In this document: in pieces, positions 40,980-50,308 of the stretch
Position numbering within the stretch: position 1 is the stretch's first letter
Layout: every line of letters starts with the position of its first letter
DNA from: Sandaracinaceae bacterium
GTDB taxonomy: Bacteria; Myxococcota_A; Polyangia; Polyangiales; Houyiibacteriaceae
DNA length: 64,000 nt
Reading direction: 5' to 3'
NCBI GenBank assembly: GCA_020633075.1
Contig: JACKEI010000002.1
Span: forward strand, 62,001-126,000
Position numbers and translations under genes: made by a program
Notes under the pieces: generated by a model
The model's database searches: none
Seen by the model: only the letters and a program-made list of their open reading frames with translations
What the model was told of the DNA's origin: nothing

Positions 40980-43900
40980 ATGTCGGCCCTGACGTCGCTG
41001 CTTGTGCGGGACCGTGTGGTTCCCGTGAAGAAAATCGAGGAGGCGATCCAGCGCCAAGTCATCTCGGGTGGCGCGCTCGACACGGTCCTGCTCGAGGTCG
41101 GCGCGGCGCCGGAGAACGTGCTGGCCTCCTATTGCGCGGCGGTCTTCGAGCTCCAGCCCGTGGCTGCGGCGGACCTGATGGCGGTGTCCCGCGAGGTCGT
41201 GCGCTTGTTGCCGCGCGAGGTCGCCGAGCAGCACCGAGTGGTGCCCCTCGAGGCGCGCGCGGGGCGCGTGGTGCTCGCGGTGCACGAGCCACTGGCGCGC
41301 GACGTGGAGCAACAGCTGGGCTTTCTGCTCGGGGCCACCATCGAGCAGCGCGTCGCGACGCAGGCGCGGCTGGAGGCGGCGCTCAGCGCGCACTTCGGCG
41401 TGGAGCTCCCTCCGCGACTCAAGCGCCTGGGTCGGAAGCTGGGGGACGCGGACCCTGGGGCGCTCGTGGACGTGGCGCCGCTCGATGACAACCGGCGCGC
41501 GGTCGACGCGGACGCGGTGCCGGCCGTGGGCAAGGGAGAGAGCGTGCCGAGCGGCGACTCGGCGGCCGCCGCCATGAAGCCCGAGGCCACCTACGCGGCG
41601 CGCACGGGGAGCACGGCCAAGTACGGTCAGGTACCCGACGCCCCCAAGACCAACGCCGCCGTCGCCCTCAACGTGGCCCGCGTCGTGGGGGGCGAGACCT
41701 TCGAGCGCAAGAGCTTCCCCACGGACGCGGTGCGTGGCGCGAACGAGGTGCCCGCGTCCACCGAGCCGGCGGCCCCCGACGACGCATTCGAGCGGATGTC
41801 GCGCCCGCCGGACGGCGCGGCGGCGACGCCCACGAAGCCCAACCCGCCTGCGCCCGCGCTACAGACCGAGGCGGGCAGTGCGGAGGACACGTCTCCGCGC
41901 ATGGAGCGACCACCCCGCACGGAGCTGCTCGACCGCATCCGCGGTCCGTTCACGGCGCGACTGGCCGTGGACCTGCTCGAACAGGCGAGCAACCGCGAAG
42001 AAGTGCTGCAGGTGGCTCTCGCCTTCGTGCAGCAGTTCTTCGACTGCGCCGTGCTCTTCATGGTCCAAGACGACGTGGCCGAGGGCCTCGACGTGGAAGG
42101 CGACGGCCCGGACTACGCCACGGTCCGTCGCACCTCCCTCTCCGTCGAGGACGCCGGTCTGCTGAGCGACGCCTTTCGTACGGCGCAGCCACGCATGGGC
42201 GACATCGCGAGCGGGACGCGGGCGGACCAGCAGCTCGCGAGCGACCTCGGACGCACCAAGGCGCAGCCGTGCGTCGTCGCGCCCGTGGCCATCCGTCAGC
42301 GGGTCGTGCTGATCTTCTACGGCGACCGCGGTGGCGAGGACTTCGGGATCTCGGACGTCCCGGAGTTCGTGGCGTTCATGCCGCGCGTCAGCGAGGCATT
42401 CCAGCGGCTGATCCTGCGGCGCAAGCTCGGAAAGACCGGTCGACCGGAGGAGGCGCCCGAAGACACGAAGGGCACCACCGCCAAGCGCTGGCAAGGCGGA
42501 CGGCGCAACTGGGTGGCCGAGGTCTCCCACACGCCGCGCGTTCGCGCGCCCAAGCGGCGCACACAGGCGATGGACCTCCTCGGCGTGCCCCGGACGGCGC
42601 CTCCGCCGCCCTCGCCCGTCGCCAACACGGCCGGCTCGCGCCCGATCCCACAGCAGAGCGCGCCGGGGGGTGACGATGTCCCTGAGGACCCCGAACCGGC
42701 CTATCTCGGCGTTCCCGAGCCGGAGCCGGAGCCTGCGCAGCCCTCGGTTCCACCGCCGACCCCTGTCCCCGAGCCTCCGCCGGGGTCCACCATGCTCGAC
42801 GGGGCCGAGGCCGCGCTCGACGACGGCGCGCTCGCGACCGGCGAGCATGACGCTCTCGACCCCGAGCTGACCTCCGGCGACGACGCGGGCGACGACGAGG
42901 ACGAAGGCGACGGGAACGTCGTTCCCGCCGAGGCGCTGCTGCGTCGGCCGACCACCGTCGCGGTGCAGCCCGCCATCCGCGTCGTGGACAGCGAGCGCGT
43001 CCGCGCCACGGCACGTGCCCTCGCCGAGCAGGTCGCGCTCGGCACCGCCGCTCCAGCGACCAACGAGCCGGCCGCCCGCTCGCTGGTGACCGAGAGGCCT
43101 GGCGCGGGCGTGTACTCCATGAAGGGCACCACGGACGTCGTCGCGACCACGCGCTCGTCGCGCCCACCGCCTCCGCGCCCCGCGACAGCGCCTCGCGCGG
43201 GGCAGGTCAACGCCGTTGGCAACGATCGGCGCGGTACCCGCGACGCGCCCACGCGGCCGGCCGCGCAGGAACCCGCCGTCGCTGCCCCCGCCCCCGTTGA
43301 GGACGACGACGAGCCCGAGCTCACCGTCACCGAGGCGCATCCGGCAGCGGCCTCCGCCCACGGCAGCGCCCCGAACGGGCGCACGGCCGTCGACCCAGGC
43401 ATGCCGTCGGTCATCCTGGACCTCGGTGACGGAGTGGAGAGCGCGATCCAGCAGCTGCTGCACTCGGGGCCCGAAGACGTCTTCGCCGTGAAGTCCGCGC
43501 TCCGGGCGGGCGAGGCCATCCTCCCGGCGCTGGTGCGAGAGTTCCCAGGGCCGCTCTGGTTCGATCGCAACGCCCCACACCAACGCCTCCCCCGCGGCCG
43601 CGACGTCTCGGCGGTAGCCCGCGCGATGGTGGCGTTCGGAGACGTGGCCGTCCCCTACGTGGCCGCGCTCTTGGACCGGGAGGACCACGACGTGCGCTTC
43701 TACGCCACGCTCCTCTCCGCCGAGCTCCTCCATCGTGACCTCGTGGGCCCGCTCGGGCGCCGCGTCTTCGACATCGACTCGGGCACCCGTGCGCTGGCCC
43801 TCGACGTGCTGCGGCCCCTGCGGCGCTTCCCGCGCGAGTTCGGGCGCGTCATCGACCGAGTGCGGGCCAGCGCGCGCATCCCCGCTCGTCCGCTGCCGAT

Positions 43901-44297
43901 TCGCCTCGCGGCGATCAAGGCGCTCGGGCACCTGCGCGACGACGGCGCGCTCGACCTACTCATCCGCGTCCTCGACACGGACGAGCAGCGTCTGCGGGAT
44001 GCGGCACACCAGAGCCTCGTCCTGATCACGCGTCAGGACTTCGGGCGGACGCGGGACGCGTGGGAGGACTGGGTGTCCGACCACCGCGGCCAACACCGCA
44101 TCGAGTGGCTGATCGAGGCGCTCATGCACGACGACCCCAAGCTGCGTCGCCTGGCTGGCGACGAGCTCAAGCACCTCACGCAGGCGTACTACGGCTACCA
44201 GCACTCCCTGCCCAAGCGTGACCGCGAGGTGGCGCAGCGGAAGTACCGCCAGTGGTGGGAGAGCGAGGGGCGCGCCCTCTTCGGCACCGGGCGCTGA
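40980..44297 (+). CDS. MshEN-GAF-HEAT fusion protein
   Basis: The protein has 1105 residues from the ATG at 40980. The N-terminal 150 residues match the MshEN/GspE-II domain (SLLVRDRVVPVKKIEEAIQR, REVVRLLPREVAEQHRVVPL), which in some proteins binds cyclic di-GMP. A GAF-like domain lies at about 330-490 (LLEQASNREEVLQVALAF, VLFMVQDD). A long acidic Pro-rich stretch follows to about 820, and then HEAT repeats run to the C-terminus (VAALLDREDHDVRFYATL, LAAIKALGHLRDDGALDL). There is no ATPase part, so it is not a secretion ATPase. TTGACA at 40942-40947 may be a promoter element. It converges with the kinase gene, with 4 bp between stops. Confidence 0.8.
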   Translation: MSALTSLLVRDRVVPVKKIEEAIQRQVISGGALDTVLLEVGAAPENVLASYCAAVFELQPVAAADLMAVSREVVRLLPREVAEQHRVVPLEARAGRVVLAVHEPLARDVEQQLGFLLGATIEQRVATQARLEAALSAHFGVELPPRLKRLGRKLGDADPGALVDVAPLDDNRRAVDADAVPAVGKGESVPSGDSAAAAMKPEATYAARTGSTAKYGQVPDAPKTNAAVALNVARVVGGETFERKSFPTDAVRGANEVPASTEPAAPDDAFERMSRPPDGAAATPTKPNPPAPALQTEAGSAEDTSPRMERPPRTELLDRIRGPFTARLAVDLLEQASNREEVLQVALAFVQQFFDCAVLFMVQDDVAEGLDVEGDGPDYATVRRTSLSVEDAGLLSDAFRTAQPRMGDIASGTRADQQLASDLGRTKAQPCVVAPVAIRQRVVLIFYGDRGGEDFGISDVPEFVAFMPRVSEAFQRLILRRKLGKTGRPEEAPEDTKGTTAKRWQGGRRNWVAEVSHTPRVRAPKRRTQAMDLLGVPRTAPPPPSPVANTAGSRPIPQQSAPGGDDVPEDPEPAYLGVPEPEPEPAQPSVPPPTPVPEPPPGSTMLDGAEAALDDGALATGEHDALDPELTSGDDAGDDEDEGDGNVVPAEALLRRPTTVAVQPAIRVVDSERVRATARALAEQVALGTAAPATNEPAARSLVTERPGAGVYSMKGTTDVVATTRSSRPPPPRPATAPRAGQVNAVGNDRRGTRDAPTRPAAQEPAVAAPAPVEDDDEPELTVTEAHPAAASAHGSAPNGRTAVDPGMPSVILDLGDGVESAIQQLLHSGPEDVFAVKSALRAGEAILPALVREFPGPLWFDRNAPHQRLPRGRDVSAVARAMVAFGDVAVPYVAALLDREDHDVRFYATLLSAELLHRDLVGPLGRRVFDIDSGTRALALDVLRPLRRFPREFGRVIDRVRASARIPARPLPIRLAAIKALGHLRDDGALDLLIRVLDTDEQRLRDAAHQSLVLITRQDFGRTRDAWEDWVSDHRGQHRIEWLIEALMHDDPKLRRLAGDELKHLTQAYYGYQHSLPKRDREVAQRKYRQWWESEGRALFGTGR

Positions 44298-44301
44298 ACG
44301 C

Positions 44302-46113
44302 TCAGCCCAGCCAGGTCAGGTCGAAGCGTGTGTCGTCGTCCCCGAGCGCGCGGCACTGCGTCATGGTGACCTCTGCCTCCTCCGCGCCTGCGTTCGTGAG
44401 CAGCCTCTCCAGCATGCCGAGGGTGCACACCCCACCCGTGAGGGTGGACTGACCGTGCTCGTCCAGCGCGAGCTGCGCGTAGCCGCGTCCAACGCGCGTG
44501 ACGCGGAAGGTCACGCCCCGCACGCTCCTGGCCGCGTACTTCGGGAAGTGCGTCACCAGCAGCTCGGGCGGTGCGTTGCTCAGCTCCACGGTCAGGTAGG
44601 CCGTCAGCGCGTTCGCCATCTCGCGCCCGCACTCGACGACCAGGTGCAGGTCGTCCCGCCCCATGGTCGCGTCGATCCGCTCGAGCAGCTCGAGCACGGC
44701 GTCGTAGGGCACCCAGTCGTCCTCGGCGACGCCCGCCGCGAAGAGGTCGCGCGTGAGGGCGGGCAGGTAGGTCAACAGGTCGCGTAGCGCGAGCTGCCCG
44801 AAGCGGTCCCCGACGTAGCGCAGCACGGCGAGCACCAGCCGGCCCTCGAACGCGCGCTCCACGAGCGTGGGAATCGCGTCGACGTGAGTGTCTCGCAGCG
44901 GCACTTCGTCCATGGCCGGCGCCCGCTCGGTCAAGCGATCGCGCTCGACGCCGTCCCCCACCCCCGGCGCGGTATCGAACGACACGTCGATCTCGAGGCT
45001 CTGACTCCTAGCCCCCGTGTCGAGCCGGTCGCTGCCTCGGCTCCCCGCCACCGCGACGGCTTGCTCGGGCGCCTCACGGGGCGCCGTCCAGTCGCCGGTG
45101 TCCGACCGCTTCACGCGGTCACGGTGCTCGGTCTCTCGTGCCCGCAGGCGCAAGAGGTCCATCGTGAAGCTGTCGGAAGGTTGATCCGCCCGCAGGATCT
45201 GTTTCCCACCGAAGGGCACCAGCGCGTCGGCGAACTCCTCGGCGTCGCGCCAGCGCTCCTCGCGCTCTTTGCCGAGCGCCTTCATGACGATGCGCTCGAG
45301 GACGTCGGGCATGTCCGGCCGCAGATAGCGCAGCGGCGCCGGCGCGTCGTGTCGGACCTTGTGAGACAGCTCCTGAAAGGTCGCCCCGTCGAAGGGGCGG
45401 CGGCCTGCCAGCATCTCGTAGAGCACCACCCCCATGGAGTAGACATCCATGCGCGGGTCCGGGCGGTCGTCGCCACGCAGGCGCTCGGGGGCCGCGTAGG
45501 CCGGCGTACCCACGAGCGTGCGGGCGGGGGTGAGGGAGCGCGCGTCGTCGATGGAGCGCGGGCCGATCAGCGTCGCGAAGCCGAAGTCGCACACCTTCAC
45601 GAAGTCCGGGTCCCCGAACTGCGCGATGAGCATCAGGTTGGCGGGCTTGAGGTCACGGTGCAGGATGCCGCGGTGATGGGCCGCGGCCAGACCGGCCAGG
45701 CTGTGCGTGGCGATGGCGCACGCGCGCTCCACGCTGAAGCGTCCGTCGTGCGCGATGGCGTGGGAGAGGCTCCGCCCCCGCAGGTACTCCATCACCAGAA
45801 ACGGCTGGCTGCGCTCTTCGCCGAAGTCCAGCACGTCGGTGACGTTGGGATGGCCGATGCCCGCGGCGGAGCGCGCCTCGCGCAGGAAGCGCTCGACGGC
45901 CTCTGGCTTGCGGGCCGTGGTGGGGTGCAACAGCTTGATCGCGACGAAGCGCCGCAGCAGCTGATCGGCCGCCTTGTACACGGCGCCCACGCCCCCATCG
46001 CCGATCAAACGAACGAGGTGATAGCGGTCCTTGATGACCGACCCGACCAGGGCTCCGCTGGCCAATCTGGAAGGCGACGCGTGTGGGGCTTCGCCGCTCG
46101 AAGGGGGCGACAT
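44302..46113 (-). CDS. Ser/Thr protein kinase with DUF2378-like tail
   Basis: The protein has 603 residues. The N-terminal Hanks kinase is complete: Gly loop GDGGVGAVY (38-46), ATP-lysine Lys60, catalytic HRDLKPAN from 152, metal DFG from 176 and the APE (AAPERL) motif. The C-terminal about 200 residues (AIPTLVERAFEGRLVLAVLR, LLTYLPALTRDLFAAGV, VTFRVTRVGRGYAQLALDE) resemble DUF2378, a myxobacterial domain found after such kinases. No transmembrane segment is visible, so it is cytoplasmic. Substrate unknown. It is divergent from a small lipoprotein gene and the membrane regulator at 46645. Confidence 0.88.
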   Translation of the reverse strand: MSPPSSGEAPHASPSRLASGALVGSVIKDRYHLVRLIGDGGVGAVYKAADQLLRRFVAIKLLHPTTARKPEAVERFLREARSAAGIGHPNVTDVLDFGEERSQPFLVMEYLRGRSLSHAIAHDGRFSVERACAIATHSLAGLAAAHHRGILHRDLKPANLMLIAQFGDPDFVKVCDFGFATLIGPRSIDDARSLTPARTLVGTPAYAAPERLRGDDRPDPRMDVYSMGVVLYEMLAGRRPFDGATFQELSHKVRHDAPAPLRYLRPDMPDVLERIVMKALGKEREERWRDAEEFADALVPFGGKQILRADQPSDSFTMDLLRLRARETEHRDRVKRSDTGDWTAPREAPEQAVAVAGSRGSDRLDTGARSQSLEIDVSFDTAPGVGDGVERDRLTERAPAMDEVPLRDTHVDAIPTLVERAFEGRLVLAVLRYVGDRFGQLALRDLLTYLPALTRDLFAAGVAEDDWVPYDAVLELLERIDATMGRDDLHLVVECGREMANALTAYLTVELSNAPPELLVTHFPKYAARSVRGVTFRVTRVGRGYAQLALDEHGQSTLTGGVCTLGMLERLLTNAGAEEAEVTMTQCRALGDDDTRFDLTWLG

Positions 46114-46202
46114 GTTGCGGAGTCTCTCCTACCCGGCCGCGTGGAGCAACGGGGGAGTTGCCAGCGGGGTCCCATCTATGACACACCTTGAGTCACCGCG
46201 TC

Positions 46203-46571
46203 ATGCACACCACCTCTTTCCGCTCCGCCTTGCGCCGCCTCCTCGGCACGCTCCCCCTGGCTCTGCTGCTGCTCAGCGTGGCATGCGACGGCGCGGCGCC
46301 GCGTACCATCGGCGGGTATTGTCGACGCGATCTCGACTGCGTCTCGGGCTTGCGCTGCCTCGCCATGGTCTGCACGGAGCGGCGCGCGGCGGACGGCGGT
46401 ACGGTGGCGGTGGACCAAGGCGGTACGGTGGACGGCGGGCCCGTCGACTCGGGCGCCCGCGATCTCGGCCGCGCGGACACCGGGGTGGACTCGGGACCTG
46501 CAGACACGGGGGTCGACGTTGGCCCCGCAGACGCGGGCCCCGACGACACCGGCGTCGACGCCGGCCCCTGA
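46203..46571 (+). CDS. Short lipoprotein with Asp/Gly-rich repeat tail
   Basis: From ATG at 46203 the protein has 122 residues. The signal ends LSVACDG. A Cys-rich piece (GGYCRRDLDCVSGLRCLAM) follows, like the small EGF-like modules of other myxobacterial lipoproteins. The last 50 residues are repeats of D-x-G units (VDSGPADTGVDVGPADAG) with no hydrophobic core. The tail may be a calcium-binding or spacer segment. A TTG at 46188 is an alternative start. A 5-bp inverted repeat (GCAAC-N6-GTTGC, 46146-46161) lies upstream. Confidence 0.65.
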   Translation: MHTTSFRSALRRLLGTLPLALLLLSVACDGAAPRTIGGYCRRDLDCVSGLRCLAMVCTERRAADGGTVAVDQGGTVDGGPVDSGARDLGRADTGVDSGPADTGVDVGPADAGPDDTGVDAGP

Positions 46572-46644
46572 CCCGGACGCCGCTGGAACCCGCGCAGTAG
46601 GGTGATATGGTCCGTCGCCGTAGCGTGGGCTGCGGCGGCCTCTC

Positions 46645-49185
46645 ATGAATTCGCGCAGCCGCATCCTCCCCGTCGTCGGTCCGGCGGCCGTCCTCTATCT
46701 GCTCGCCGGTGCGGCGGCGGCGGAGGGGCTCGGCCGCGCCCGCGCGCTGCCAGCGCTCTTCGCGTGCTTGCTGTCGCTCACGCCCATGTTCATGCGGCAC
46801 GTCACGGCGCACGGCGCCCGCCGCGTCGGTGGCTTGGGCGTCCTCGGCGGCATCATCCTCGCCGCGCACTTGGTCCCGGATCCCACGTCCTTGTTGCGGC
46901 TCACCTCCCTCGCGCTCGCCATGCCGGCCGCCGGAGCCCGCGTCCTACACCTCGCGCTGGCCGTCCCAGACCGGCCCGGTGGTCTGCTGCGCCTGGCCGC
47001 GCTCACGTCGGTGCTGGCGGTCGCGAGCGCGCTCCTGGGCTTGGTAGGCGTGTTTCCGCCCACCGAGCTGCTGGGCGCGGACGTCATCCTGCCGGAAGCC
47101 GCGCTGCGCAGCGTCCCGCGCGTGTTCATGTGGGGGGCCTTCGCGGCCGCCCTCGGGCTTCGCGCGCTGCGTCGCCGCCTCGGCAGCGGCCCGGCGGCGC
47201 TCGCCTCGAACGCGTGGGGCGTCATGGGCCTCGTGGTCGTGGTCGTGGCCATGCCCATCACCTCCTGGCTGCTCAGCGTCGGGGTCCTGGTAGCCGACCC
47301 CACGGCAGAGGCCTGGACCGTCGCGGTGCTCGCCGGCGTGCTGCTCTACGGCCACCTCGCCATGGTGGACCCCACTCGCCGCGTGTACGCCGGCGCCGCC
47401 GTGCGTCGCATCGTCCGCGCCGCGCTCGCCATCGGGAGCGTCACCTTGCTGTTCGCGCTCGGTCGCTACGCGTTCGCGTCCGCGGCGCCCCCGCCGATCT
47501 GGGCGTGGGCAGCCGCGGCGGGGGCGACCTTGGCCATCGACCGCGCGCTGCTGCCCATCGTCCGCAGGGCGCTGGCTCCCTACGGGGGGCGGTTCCTCGA
47601 CGCGCTCACCCTGGCGGCGCAGCGCCTCGAGTCCGTGCCCACGTTGCTGGAGCTCGGCGCTGCGGTGCTGCCTGCCTTGAGAGAGGCTGCGGGCGAGTCC
47701 GACGCTCAGCCCGTGCTCTACGTGCTCGATCCGGCCCGCGTCGTGACCATCGACGCTGCGGGCATGCCGCATGTCCACAACGCGTCGCTGTCCTCGCGCT
47801 TGATCGACTTCGCGTTCGACAACCCGGGGACGCTCACCCTAGTGGCCGAGCTGCAAGCGCAGTCCGTGCGACGCCCTGAGCTGCGCCCGCTGCTGGAGGC
47901 GCTCGCGCAGTACGACGCCCTCGCGCTGCTCCCACTGGCCAACGACGGGCACGTCGACGGCCTGCTCATCATTCCTCGTGGGAGGCGCCGCAGCGCTCTC
48001 GCGCTCGAGGAGATCAACGCGGCCGAGGCGTTCGCGCGGCGCCTGGCGTCCATCCTCGGGGCCATGGCCGGGCAGCTGCGGGCGCAAGCGCGCGTGGGCC
48101 AGCTGACGCTCGCGCACGAGCAAGTCCTCGACGAGCTGCATGAGCGAGAGCTGCGGGTCGCGCGGCTGCGTGGGAGCCTCGAGCTGCTGCGCGCCGGCGC
48201 CTCGGCCGGCGGGGTCGAGCTGCCGCGCGTCGCCTACAGCCCAGCCATGCGGGCCTGCGAGGCAGCGCTCGCCGCGCTTGCGCCCCACCGCACACCGTTG
48301 GCGCTGCTGGCTCCCGTCGGAGCGCCGGTCCTGCACCTCGTGGAGCAGCTGCACCGGCAGGGGGCGAGGGCGCACGGGCCGCTGGTCGTCGTCGATTGCG
48401 CGTCCGTGACGGACTCCGAGAGCCTCGTCGCGCTGATGGGCGACGCCGAGACGGGTGATCCCGGCTGGGTGGCGCACGCCACCGAGGGCACGCTCGCCCT
48501 GGTCGACGCGCCAGCGCTCTCGCTTGCCGCTCAGGCGGCGCTGGCCGCGTGGTTGGAGGGCTCGCGGGGACCGGCTGGCGCAGCCGACACCGCTGCGCAA
48601 GACGCGGCGGCAGAGGTCGACGCGGCCCGCGTCGTCGTCGTCCTGCGAGCGTCCATCGCGGACCTGGTGGCGCGCGGGACGCTGGCGCCGTCTCTCGCCG
48701 CGCAGCTCGAGACGCAGGTGGTCTCGGTCCCCCCTCTCTCGCAGCGGAGCGCGGACATTCCGTCGCTGACGCTGCTGGCCATCGGGGTCGCGTGTCGCCG
48801 CCTGGGCAGGCCGCCCCTCGGCGTCTCTCAGGACGTCGTGGACTACCTCGTGCGGAGCCGCCTCCCGGGGGACGTGCGCTGGCTCGCCGAGCAGCTCGAG
48901 GCCGCCGTGGCGCGCGCCGAGGGCCCGCTCCTGACGCTCTCGGACCTCTCGCCCACGGTAGAGAGCGCGCTCGCGGACGCCGGAGAGGCGCGCCCGTCCG
49001 TCGCAGACAGCGGGGAGGAGGCCACCGACGAGTGGGTCGGGTCCTTCACCGACCTCGAGCGCAAGATCCTGGAGAGGGCCATGACCCGCGCCGGGGGCAA
49101 CAAGAGCGAGGCCGCGCGCGCCCTCGGGCTCAAGCGGACGACCTTCCTCGACAAGCTGCGCCGCTACGGGGTCACTGGGGACTGA
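46645..49185 (+). CDS. Membrane-bound NtrC-like regulator with degenerate AAA+
   Basis: The protein has 846 residues. The first about 330 residues are membrane helices in the inner membrane, followed by a GAF-like region (about 340-500), a short coiled coil, an AAA+-derived part from about 530 and a Fis-type HTH (RAGGNKSEAARALGLKRTTF) at the end. The Walker A site is lost: residues 555-563 read LAPVGAPVL instead of GExGTGKE. No GAFTGA loop exists, and the Walker B reads LALVDAP. Scaffold parts remain (PPLSQRSADIPSLTLLA, SRLPGDVRWLAEQLEAAV). It therefore probably cannot remodel sigma-54 and may act as a DNA-binding membrane sensor or in another mode. Confidence 0.82.
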   Translation: MNSRSRILPVVGPAAVLYLLAGAAAAEGLGRARALPALFACLLSLTPMFMRHVTAHGARRVGGLGVLGGIILAAHLVPDPTSLLRLTSLALAMPAAGARVLHLALAVPDRPGGLLRLAALTSVLAVASALLGLVGVFPPTELLGADVILPEAALRSVPRVFMWGAFAAALGLRALRRRLGSGPAALASNAWGVMGLVVVVVAMPITSWLLSVGVLVADPTAEAWTVAVLAGVLLYGHLAMVDPTRRVYAGAAVRRIVRAALAIGSVTLLFALGRYAFASAAPPPIWAWAAAAGATLAIDRALLPIVRRALAPYGGRFLDALTLAAQRLESVPTLLELGAAVLPALREAAGESDAQPVLYVLDPARVVTIDAAGMPHVHNASLSSRLIDFAFDNPGTLTLVAELQAQSVRRPELRPLLEALAQYDALALLPLANDGHVDGLLIIPRGRRRSALALEEINAAEAFARRLASILGAMAGQLRAQARVGQLTLAHEQVLDELHERELRVARLRGSLELLRAGASAGGVELPRVAYSPAMRACEAALAALAPHRTPLALLAPVGAPVLHLVEQLHRQGARAHGPLVVVDCASVTDSESLVALMGDAETGDPGWVAHATEGTLALVDAPALSLAAQAALAAWLEGSRGPAGAADTAAQDAAAEVDAARVVVVLRASIADLVARGTLAPSLAAQLETQVVSVPPLSQRSADIPSLTLLAIGVACRRLGRPPLGVSQDVVDYLVRSRLPGDVRWLAEQLEAAVARAEGPLLTLSDLSPTVESALADAGEARPSVADSGEEATDEWVGSFTDLERKILERAMTRAGGNKSEAARALGLKRTTFLDKLRRYGVTGD

Positions 49186-49751
49186 GGCGGGAGAGCCGCT
49201 GGACAGCTCGACCGGATGCGCGCGTTGGCCCGCTCGCAGCGGGAGCGGGCCTCCGGGCAGCGGGGGTCTGCGTCCTCGAGGTCGCAGATGCGCGCTGCGA
49301 GGCGACAGATCTGCTCGCCGAGGTGAGCGGCGCTCTCACAGTCGGCGGCGTCCAGCGCGCACGCGAGCGCGCCGAGGTTCGCTCCTTGGCTCTGGAACAG
49401 CTCCGGCACGTCGCTGCTCTCATCCGCCCCGTAGCCCTCGCGGCGGCTGGTCGAAGGTGGGAGTGCGTCGCTGCCGCCCCCTCGGGGGGCGGGCGGGGCG
49501 CCTGCACGGACGGGTGCAGGCGCGCCAGAGGTCTCCTCGCTGACGGAGGCGGGGACGTATTCACTTTGCACCTCGTCGGCATCCAGCCCGTCGGTCGCGC
49601 ACACGAACGACTCCTCTCCGGCGGTGGGCTCGGCCGCCGTGGTGCCGGTGTGGACGCCCGCCGCCTGGTTGGGGCTGGCGCAGCCGGCTGCGGCACAGAG
49701 AGAGAGTCCGAGCCACAGCGCCCACTGCCGCCGTGCAGGTCTGGCCGTCAT
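49164..49751 (-). CDS. Cys-containing lipoprotein of ECF operon
   Basis: The 195-residue protein has a signal peptide ending AAAGCASP. The rest is low-complexity Ser/Ala/Glu-rich (about 30-110), then a Cys-bearing helical C-terminus (LACALDAADCESAAHLGEQI, CRLAARICDLEDADPRCPEA). No family is recognised. The ATG overlaps the preceding stop (ATGA), so it is the last gene of the sigma-factor operon. Its 3' end overlaps the end of the convergent NtrC-like gene by 22 bp. Confidence 0.7.
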   Translation of the reverse strand: MTARPARRQWALWLGLSLCAAAGCASPNQAAGVHTGTTAAEPTAGEESFVCATDGLDADEVQSEYVPASVSEETSGAPAPVRAGAPPAPRGGGSDALPPSTSRREGYGADESSDVPELFQSQGANLGALACALDAADCESAAHLGEQICRLAARICDLEDADPRCPEARSRCERANARIRSSCPAALPPQSPVTP

Positions 49752-50308
49752 GGCGTCTCCTCCGCCGTCAGCACCGCGTCCAAGAGCGCTTCGTTGATGC
49801 GCAGGGCGGCGAGGTAGTCGGTACTGGCAGCGCGCGCGTCGCCCAGGGCCTCGTGGGCCTCGCCGCGCACGATCAACAGGTTGGCGGTGAGCACGTCGTC
49901 GCCTCGGCCGAGCGCGAGCCCCGCCGTGGCTGTGTCGCGAGCGACTCGAGCTTCGCCCTGACGAGCGGCGAGGGCCGCAAGGCGGAAGTACAGGTCCTGG
50001 CGCACGGCCCGCGCGTGCGTGGGGGCGACCTCGGCCGGCGGGCTGAGCTCCGACGCCTGCGTGAGCGTGGCACGAGCGGCGTCGAGGTCGCCCTGGGCTT
50101 CCGCGGCGTCCGCCAGAACGTGGGCTTCACGCACCTCGCGCACCCAGCTCGCCGCGCTCCCGCGCGCTGCGGAGTCGGTGGCATCGGGCGCGGTGCAGCC
50201 TGCCCACAGCGCCAGCAAGAACGTCATCGAGAGCGCCACGAGGCGCGCGAGGCGGCCTGTCGGACGCGCGTCTAGTCGCGTCGGCCGGTGGTGGCGGCGG
50301 GGCGTCAT
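49748..50308 (-). CDS. TPR-like lipoprotein of ECF operon
   Basis: The protein has 186 residues. The signal ends LWAGCTAPD. The body is helical with TPR-like units (AHVLADAAEAQGDLDAARAT, RLAALAARQGEARVARDTA, LIVRGEAHEALGDARAAST). It is preceded by the anti-sigma-like gene with ATGA overlap and followed by a second lipoprotein gene with ATGA overlap. It probably works outside the inner membrane with the sigma/anti-sigma pair. No catalytic motif. Confidence 0.72.
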   Translation of the reverse strand: MTPRRHHRPTRLDARPTGRLARLVALSMTFLLALWAGCTAPDATDSAARGSAASWVREVREAHVLADAAEAQGDLDAARATLTQASELSPPAEVAPTHARAVRQDLYFRLAALAARQGEARVARDTATAGLALGRGDDVLTANLLIVRGEAHEALGDARAASTDYLAALRINEALLDAVLTAEETP

